NCBI GenBank assembly: GCA_037693485.1 | Contig: CM075346.1 | Span: forward strand, 94,780,501-94,844,500 | Direction: 5' to 3' | From: Kitagawia praeruptora | Lineage: Eukaryota > Streptophyta > Magnoliopsida > Apiales > Apiaceae | DNA: 64,000 nt | Shown: positions 56,883-64,000 of the stretch, in pieces | Layout: every line of letters begins with the position of its first letter | Position numbering within the stretch: the first letter of the stretch is position 1 | Notes under the pieces: model-generated | The model's input: the letters and a program-made list of their open reading frames with translations, nothing else | Database searches by the model: none | Told to the model about the DNA's origin: nothing | Translations under genes and position numbers: made by a program

Positions 56883-59800
56883 ACGCGCCTTATGCTTAGG
56901 GCGCGGCTTCTAACTTTCGAGACTTAATAATAGCCCTTATAAAAATTTTATTTTTCTTTAGATGTCATTTTAGTATGTTTGATGAGGACGCGCCTTCACA
57001 CCTTTATACCCATCTTTTTCAGCTGGAGAACGAAGGCGCGTCCTCTCCATTTCATCCCTTCAAAGAATTTAACAGGAGACTCGGCACCTATTCACCTTCA
57101 TCCCTCTCATTTCCTCCAGAGCATCCTAAATTCCATTTCGTATCTCCTGAAGATAAAGCACGCCTTATTTCTGACCTCCTTGACATCATGTCCGACTCTT
57201 CTATTGATTCCCTTAATCATGTCCCTTTGCGATCCACTCCTCAACCTACTATTGAAGATTGGATAGACAATATTGAAACCGGGCAAACTTCCCATGACGG
57301 AAGCAAAAATATTCTTTCTACTGGAAACAACACTGATGAAGAAACCCATCACTCTTCTGAGGGTGCGTCCTCTAGTGAGGGCACTTCCTCAACTGAAGAG
57401 AGTTTCCAAAAACCTTACTCTCCTCCTCCATCTCCAATTCCTTATATACACCCCTTAGTCAAGAAAAGTGAAGTAGACCTTGATTGGAGCACCTATGAGG
57501 AAGAATTTACTGAGGCAGAGAAGAATACATTACGAAAGAACGCTGGGAAGGTTGATTGTGTCGGTATGTCAAGCAAGGCTTCTGTAGAGGAAATCGAGTG
57601 GTGTATGAAGTATTACAATATGAGTGGCATATGGGGGCGCCCCCCTTCCATGATGCGTCCTCATATTTTTAACTATGATAAAAATTTTAGAATCCCTAGA
57701 ATGGTTTTAACTCCCAAGCTAGTTGCTTTAGGAGTGGGCGCGCCTTTACACCTGTATTATCAAAGAATCATTGAATGGTATAGTGTGGCTCCCATCCAAT
57801 TATCTCCCAACAATTATACCTTAGCAGCAACACTTTTTATTCTCTACCACGATGCTAACCTTGGAATGCCAACTATGGAAGAGTTTAGCTATTTCTTCAG
57901 TATCCGTAAGTTAGGTAAAGGTTATTTCTATTTCGTGGTTAACAAAAAGCACAATAAGAAAGGGTTCTCTGAAGGAAGAATTAGCAATGTCAAAAATTGG
58001 AAGGACCCCTTCTTTTATGTCTGGGACGTAGACAGAGTTAAAACTTCTTTCAACTGTGATCCATGTAAGGACGCGTCCTTTCTCCTTTTTGTTTTCAAAA
58101 TTCTTCACTTTTTACTAAGTTTCTTATTTGTATCCAGCTCGCCGAATAATTGATGAACTTGTGGGCGCGCCCTTGACGCGTGCCCAAACTATCTTAAACC
58201 TTCCTTCTGGGAGTTTTGACACATCCATCCTTGTTACTGAAGCCAACTTAAAGAGAGTTGGGCTTCTCTCAAAAGAAGTTGGATCAATCATTCCTTTCCA
58301 ACGCTTTAGGAAGGGTATTCCCATAAAATCTACAACAATTGATGACTCAGAAGAGCACCCTGATGACCATAACACTTCTTATACCGAGGACGCGGCCCCA
58401 AGTGAGGGCGCGTCATTTGATGCTGGTAGATCCTAGTTAATTATAAAAGCTTTAATCCTTATCCCTTGCATTGTAGCTAATTCATATCTATTATATGACT
58501 CACAATTGCTATTTTGCATATTCAGGCATGGCTGACCTTCCAAAGGGCTTTGGGATTAGCTTGGACAAACCCTTATCTGCAAAGCCTCCAAGGATGCGCC
58601 CTCCGCGTACAAAGAGCATCCCTTCTGTAACTAAGTCTCCTAAGAGAAAAACCATCAGCTCTGATACCGACCATGAGGACGCGCCTTCAAAGCGTCCAAA
58701 GATTATTGAGCTCACTGACCCAACTGTGCAAACATTTCTTGGGGCCGCGTCCTCTAAGTTCATAACAGAGGAAGAGGTTAAGGGTTGGGCTTCTCGTTCT
58801 GATGAACAAATAGAGAATGCCTTAATTTCTTCATCTGCTCAGCTTCATTTTCATGTCAATCATGTCATGGAATCAAACAAGAAGATGAGGGCGCGCCTTG
58901 CACAGTTGGAAGCCGAGAATAAAAGCATGTCAAAGCAATTGAAGGGTAAAGATGATCAATTCAAGAAACTAAGGTTGGCCAAGGACACCCAGATTGAAAA
59001 ACTTAACAAAGAATTATCTTGCGCCAATTCTTCAATCAAATCGATGACTGAATCCATTGATAAGCTTACTGCAGCCAACTCTTTTCTTGAAGAAGATAAG
59101 AACAATGGATGGGCTGTTGAGAAGACAACCCTACAGAGAGTGTCCTTTTCTAGGGGCTTTTGCAATTATGCTTCTGGTTTTCTTGCTGTTGATCCTGAAT
59201 ATGACTTCTCTAAATTTGGGCAATAGACCGTTGATTGGATTGAAAAATTCAAAATTGATGAAGTAGATGAAATTAAGGCAAAGAGAATATCCTTGGGTCT
59301 CGAGTTGGATGAAGCAGATGAGGACGCGTCCCCTGATGGGACGCCTGTCCCTGAAGACTAAATTCCTACTCCTGTCGAGGAACAAGAGGGCCATCATACC
59401 ACTTCCCCTATTGCAAATGCTGAAAATATTGAAGGCACTGAGAATGCTGAGAAAGAACTTTCTTCCAAGGACGCGTCCCCTGCAAAGGACGCGCCTTGAA
59501 TATTATGTTTCAATTATTCTAAACGTTTGGGTATTATTTCGAATTTTCCGAGGTGCAGGCCCTCTGTAAAACCTTGCAAATTGTAATCTTTTAATCTCTG
59601 TCCTTGATGACTTTTAAACTTTGATATCTTTTGTTATTATATGCTATCATGTTCCTTCAAATTTCTTGCTTTGCTTGTTAAAATTTATAATTAAACACAG
59701 GACACGCCCTATTTTTAGGGCATAATTTCTTTAAGCAATTGCCACACCTATTTGTGAGTTTGAACTTTCATCACTAAACATTGGGCGTGCCCTAACTTGT

Positions 59801-59916
59801 GGGCGCGGCCTCCTAAGTGCCTTGATTTTTCGTCAAGTACTGTAAAACTCCTTTATAGTAACATGTGATATATTACATCCTAACTGTCTTGTCCATTTAC
59901 GATAAAGGCACGTCCT
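56883..59916. repeat. Dispersed GC-rich palindromic word (AGGGCGCGCCCT / AAGGACGCGTCCTT)
   Basis: Copies inside the element near 56883, 56898, 56984, 57033, 57361, 57633, 57652, 57736, 58067, 58164, 58386, 58404, 58591, 58675, 58741, 58887, 59320, 59467, 59485, 59783, 59801 and 59906. Further copies lie in the LTR (55985, 56057, 56209, 56237), next to it (56429) and in pol (62007, 63743). The surrounding DNA is AT-rich, so they stand out. Confidence 0.75.
56975..59499 (+). pseudogene. Extra ORF of the Tat element (Transposase_28-like), two introns, two stops
   Basis: Exon 1 56975-58064, intron GT-AG 58065-58137, exon 2 58138-58425, intron 58426-58525, exon 3 58526-59499; phases agree and give about 783 residues. 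The central part of exon 1 (DWSTYEEEFTEAEKNTLR, MVLTPKLVALGVGAPLHLYY, QLSPNNYTLAATLFILYHDA, MEEFSYFFSIRKL, YFYFVVNKK) fits the Transposase_28 / putative gypsy-type protein family. Exon 3 has a basic stretch (TKSPKRKTISS) and a coiled coil (ARLAQLEAENKSMSKQL onward). In-frame stops at 59224 (TAG) and 59359 (TAA) truncate the tail. Repeated GC-rich words give recurrent peptides EDAPS, EGASS and KDAS. The ORF reads opposite to pol. Its function is unknown; it is not a proven transposase. Confidence 0.7.
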
Positions 59917-60286
59917 AACCAGGATGTAGCCTTTTATTAACAGGTTTATTTCCTTAGTTCAAATCGGTAAAAACTTGAATCCGTAAACTAGAAGGTAACT
60001 CCTAAAACTCCTTTAAATCTTCATGAGACTTCTAGAGCAATCTTCATTAATTTGAAAAACTTTGAAACTTCAAATACTGGAAATCTCTCCAGAACAAGGG
60101 AAGGTATACATACTACCCCCCAAGCTAAGGAGAATAATTACTGAATAGTGCGAAAAAACTAAACAAGTCTCGACTAGAACTAAGGATGGCATACATGCAC
60201 TACCCCCCTAGACTAGGAGAATAATTATTTATGCTAGTCTATAACTTAAGTATAAGCCTTCATAAAATAGGGGCCGAAGCCGCACC
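59500..60286. other. Spacer between the antisense ORF and pol
   Basis: Non-coding. It has two C-runs that are polypurine on the minus strand: TACTACCCCCCAAGCTAAGG (60112) and CACTACCCCCCTAGACTAGG-like (about 60198). These resemble the tract beside the LTR at 56348 and may be secondary polypurine tracts. Confidence 0.5.
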
Positions 60287-63036
60287 CTACTGATTATATT
60301 TCCTCAGATGTTCCGCATTCCATGCCCTTAGGATTGTGTTGCCATCCAAGTCTTCTAAGTGATAAGTACCTTCCCAGATGATAGATTTGATTCGGTAAGG
60401 TCCTTCCCAGTTTGGACCAAAAACTCCATGTGCAGCAACTCTTGTATTTGGCATGACTTTGCGAAGAACCAAATCTCCTACCTTGAAATGTTGAGTCTTC
60501 ACTTTCTTATTATAGTACCTTGCAGCCCTTTGTTGATAAGTTGCAAAGCGCAACTGCGAGTTGACCCGCGCTTCTTCCAACAAATCAAGATTCAACCTTT
60601 GATTTATCATGTTTGCCTCTTCATCATAAAAATCCCTACGAAACGAACCTGCCCCAATCTCCACAGGAACCATTGCTTCACATCCATAAGACAACATAAA
60701 AGGAGATTCACCAGTCGTGGACCTCGGAGTTGTGTTATATGTCCACAGAACCATGGGAAGTTCCTCGGGCCAATTACCCTGGCTTTCTTCCAACTTTGCC
60801 TTCAAGGTATGTTTGATAATTTTGTTAATCGCTTCCGTCTGTCCATTACTTTGAGGATGATAAACAGCAGCAAACTCCTTCTTTATTCCCAAGTCATCAC
60901 ATAAGTTTCGCAATTCCTTGCTATCAAACTGTTTCCCATTATCTGACACAAGCTTATATGGGATTCCAAATCTGCACACAATGGAGTTAAACACAAAATC
61001 TCTAATTTTCTTCGCAGTGATGGTGGCCAAGGGCATGGCCTCTGCCCACTTGGTAAAATAATCAACAGCGACCACGGCATACTTAACACTTCCTTTAACC
61101 TTAGGGAGTTCTCTAATTAGATCAATTCCCCACATAGCGAACAGCCATGGACTCATCATAGAAGTCAAGGTAGTTGCCGGACTCGTTGAATAATTGGCAA
61201 ACCTTTGACATTTATCACATGCTTTAACAAATTCATAGGCATCCCTCTTCATGGTAGGCCAATAATAACCTTGCCTTAACACCTTCATTGCAAAAGAACT
61301 ACCCCCCGAGTGGTTGCCACAAATTCCCTCATGAACTTCCCGAAGGATGTAGTCACATTCATCTCCACCTATGCACTTAAAGAAGTGGTTGGTTGAAACC
61401 TCTCTTATACAAAATTCCATCATACTCTACAAACCTAGCCGCTTGATACCGGAGTCGCCTTGCTTCAACTTTATCTACAGGTAGAGTTCCTTTTCGAACA
61501 TACTCTTGAATTGGAGTCATCCAAGTAACTTGAGGTGTGATTTCTACCTCCATGACTTCTACTTCCAGAATACTAGGCATTTCTTGAATTTGCAAAGGAA
61601 CAGTTCCTAATAACATAGCATCTTTCTGAGATCCCAACTTGGCTAAAACATCTGCATTACAATTCTCATCCCTGGGAATGCAATCTAGTCTTACCTCACG
61701 AAACTTCGAGATCAAACGCCGAACACACTTCATGTAAAGTTCTGTACTTGGACCTCTACATTGAAACCCTCCTTTAACCTGTCCAACTACTAACTCGGAA
61801 TCACTCAATAACACCAAATTTACTACTTCAACCCATTAATCAGAGCTTCATATTCCGCATCATTATTAGTTGCCTTGAACTTGAAATGGATCGCACCCAA
61901 GAGTTGATTTCCTTCAGGGGTTACCATTACTATACCTGCACCAGCACCTCCATTATTTACAGCTCCATCGACATGCAACTTCCACCAAGGCTGGGGAATA
62001 TCCTCAAGAGGGCGCGCCCTCTTAGTAAGAAATTCTGGCTCCACCATCACAATCAACTTTTCCTCATTTTCTGAATCAAATTCCAAAATGAAATCAGCCA
62101 AGGCTTGACCCTTGATGGCAGATCTAGGAGTGTACTCCAAATCAAACTGACTTAACTCAATAGCCCACTTCAGCATCCTTCCCGAAGCTTCTGGTTTGTG
62201 AAGAATTACTCTCAACGGATAAGATGTGCGAACTTCAATCCTATGTGCTTGAAAATAAGGGCGTAGCTTCCTTACGGCCAGAACCAATGCATAGACAATT
62301 TTTTCCATGCTAGTATAACGAGTCTCCGCATCCAACAATCGCTTACTGACATAATAAATGGGAGACTGATGATCCACTTCCTCTTTTACTAGCACAGCGC
62401 TCACAGAATATTCTGACACAACCAAATACAAGATCAGAGTCTCTCCCTCATTTTGTTTTGCCAATAGTGGCGGATTTCCCAAGTGTTCCTTAATTTTTTG
62501 GAAAACTTCCTCACACTCTGGAGTCCACACAAAGTCACTAGCTGCACCTTTGATGGCTTTGAAGAATTCTTTACACATATTTGAAGACTTTGAGACAAAA
62601 CGATTGAGAGCAGCTATCCTCCCTGTTAAACTCTGAACTTGCTTCACACTAGATGGAGACTTCATATCAAGTAAAGCTTTAATATTTGCTGGATTTGCTT
62701 CGATTCCGCGATGATTGACAATAAATCCCAAAAACGTTTTGGACTCTACCCCGAAGACACATTTTTGAGGGTTTAGCCTCATCTTAAACTTTCTCAGAAT
62801 TCCAAACATCTGCTCCAAATGCTTTACATGATCTTCAGCCCTCAAGGATTTTACAAGCATATCATCCACATAGACCTCCATAGTCTTCCCATTCAGATCC
62901 TTAAACATCATATTCACCAACCTCTGATAGGTCGCCCCAGCATTGATCAAGACAAATGGCATTCCAATGTAGCAGTACAACCCTCTATCTGTGATGAAAG
63001 AAGTATGTTCCTGATCAGGTTCATACATAAGAATCC
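60287..63036 (-). pseudogene. Tat pol: RT, RNase H, second RNase H, integrase, frameshifted
   Basis: Minus strand, three abutting frames. 61823-63036: RT from the middle of the domain (MYEPDQEHTSF, MEVYVDDMLVKS with YVDD, VFGVESKTFLGFIV), connection and first RNase H (LILYLVVSEYSVSAVLV). Then a second RNase H: KLHVDGAVNNGGAGAGIVMV, TNNDAEYEALINGL, LLSDSELVVGQV and CIPRDENCNADVLAKLGS, the archaeal-type domain known in the Tat lineage. 60287-61423 is integrase: HHCC finger, WGIDLIRELP, VSDNGKQFDSKE, HPQSNGQTEAINKI and a C-terminal fold. One base is missing near 61820 and one extra near 61390, so the polyprotein is broken. RT lacks its N-terminal half because of the duplication junction at 63036/63037. 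Confidence 0.85.
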
Positions 63037-64000
63037 ACCCCCCGAGTGGTTGCCACAAATTCCCTCATGAACTTCCCGAAGGATGTAGTCACATTCATCT
63101 CCACCTATGCACTTAAAGAAGTGGTTGGTTGAAACCTCTCTTATACAAAATTCCATCATACTCTACAAACCTAGCCGCTTGATACCGGAGTCGCCTTGCT
63201 TCAACTTTATCTACAGGTAGAGTTCCTTTTCGAACATACTCTTGAATTGGAGTCATCCAAGTAACTTGAGGTGTGATTTCTACCTCCATGACTTCTACTT
63301 CCAGAATACTAGGCATTTCTTGAATTTGCAAAGGAACAGTTCCTAATAACGTAGCATCTTTCTGAGATCCCAACTTGGCTAAAACATCTGCATTACAATT
63401 CTCATCCTTGGGAATGCAATCTAGTCTTACCTCACGAAACTTCGAGATCAAACGCCGAACACACTTCATGTAAAGTTCTGTACTTGGACCTCTACATTGA
63501 AACCCTCCTTCAACCTGTCCAACTACTAACTCGGAATCACTCAATAACACCAAATTTACTACTTCAAACCGTTAATCAGAGCTTCATATTCCGCATCATT
63601 ATTAGTTGCCTTGAACTTGAAATGGATCGCACCCAAGAGTTGATTTCCTTCAGGGGTTACCATTACTATACCTGCACCAGCACCTCCATTATTTACAGCT
63701 CCATCGACATGCAACTTCCACCAAGGTTGGGGAATATCCTCAAGAGGGCGCGCCCTCTTAGTAAGAAATTCTGGCTCCACCATCACAATCAACTTTTCCT
63801 CATTTTCTGAATCAAATTCCAAAATGAAATCAGCCAAGGCTTGACCCTTGATGGCAGATCTAGGAGTGTACTCCAAATCAAACTGACTTAACTCAATAGC
63901 CCACTTCAGCATCCTTCCCGAAGCTTCTGGTTTGTGAAGAATTACTCTCAACGGATAAGATGTGCGAACTTCAATCCTATGTGCTTGAAAATAAGGGCGT
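61301..64000 (-). repeat. 1736-bp tandem duplication inside pol
   Basis: Sequence from 61301 (ACCCCCCGAGTGGTTGCCAC) recurs from 63037 with an offset of 1736 bp and continues to the end of the window, with only about six differences seen in 960 bp (for example catagc/cgtagc, ccctgg/ccttgg, aacccatta/aaaccgtta). The second copy repeats the integrase finger, second RNase H and first RNase H ends, with the same two frameshifts. Confidence 0.9.

Larger units (their letters stand above)
55437..64000 (-). mobile_element. Tat/Retand-type Ty3/gypsy element, minus strand, runs off the window
   Basis: From left to right: 3' LTR (55437-56347), polypurine complement, an extra ORF on the plus strand (antisense to pol, 56975-59499), spacer, and pol on the minus strand (integrase, second RNase H, RNase H, RT). 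Tat-lineage elements are known for an extra ORF with a Transposase_28-like domain and for a second, archaeal-like RNase H; both appear here. Gag, primer site and 5' LTR would lie beyond 64000. Confidence 0.8.

Noticed and set aside
57107..57352. Minus-strand frames under the Tat antisense ORF, as possible gag
   Set aside because: No gag or zinc-knuckle motif; the plus-strand frame is longer and matches a known extra-ORF family.
1..64000. CRISPR array, rRNA genes, canonical tRNA genes, bacterial operons
   Set aside because: None seen; the repeats present are transposon termini, LTR motif arrays and microsatellites, and the only tRNA-like boxes belong to a Helitron and a SINE.

Overview
This window reads as nuclear DNA of a flowering plant, most likely a eudicot. 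The evidence is AT-rich intergenic DNA, GT-AG introns, TTTAGGG-type repeats, and plant-specific retrotransposon lineages (Reina, Athila, Tat/Retand, and a SIRE/Tork-like copia with an extra ORF). An asterid such as an Apiaceae species is a guess. There is no prokaryotic signal, CRISPR array, rRNA gene or canonical tRNA gene.

The host backbone is a minus-strand tandem cluster of small genes with two MATH (TRAF-homology) domains. They share a six-exon structure with a 49-nt first exon. Six units or pieces are visible: A (2760-3530, truncated), B (16394-18438, complete but for one 1-nt frameshift), C (18922-20806, intact, 336 aa by my splicing), E (22362-22639, fragment), D (42459-43191, exons 1-3 only) and F (about 51950-55065, exon 3 missing, a stop codon, and a transposon in exon 6). 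C is the only unit I consider a live protein-coding host gene.

Transposable elements fill the rest, many datable by nesting. 1610-1830 is a Tourist-like MITE. 3586-10046 is a solo LTR (TSD AATCT) just upstream of unit A, holding a Stowaway MITE (3896-4179) and a complete but dead Reina-type chromovirus (4275-9840, TSD AGAAG). 10109-16117 is a tandem/nested Helitron block with a foldback MULE-like MITE. 20978-21585 is a hAT MITE. 22640-32624 is an Athila-type element without a 5' LTR; its 3' LTR carries a Stowaway and a SINE. 32715-42417 is a copia element (TSD CACTA) that lost gag, protease and integrase but keeps RT-RNase H and a very long extra ORF. 43618-45450 is a TRIM-like remnant split by a 1.6-kb solo gypsy LTR (TSD GTGCC). 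46498-51829 is a full-length but broken L1-type LINE with a 17-bp TSD. 52032-53062 is a MULE-like element inside an exon of unit F. From 55437 to the right edge lies a minus-strand Tat/Retand-type gypsy element: 3' LTR, an antisense intron-containing extra ORF with its own TATA box, and pol with a second RNase H domain. A 1736-bp segment of its pol is tandemly duplicated and runs off the window.

The most unusual signals are: (1) a GC-rich palindromic word of the type AGGGCGCGCCCT / AAGGACGCGTCCTT scattered about 27 times through the Tat element, including inside its extra ORF; (2) arrays of TTCGAGAA / TTCTCGAA motifs, which match the two-unit heat-shock-element pattern, in the copia LTRs, with the TTCTCGAA orientation dominating between pol and the extra ORF; (3) the intron-containing antisense ORF; (4) telomere-like inverted repeats and serial hairpins in the MULE; (5) a shared C-to-T (CAG/CAA/CGA to stop) decay signature across unrelated elements.
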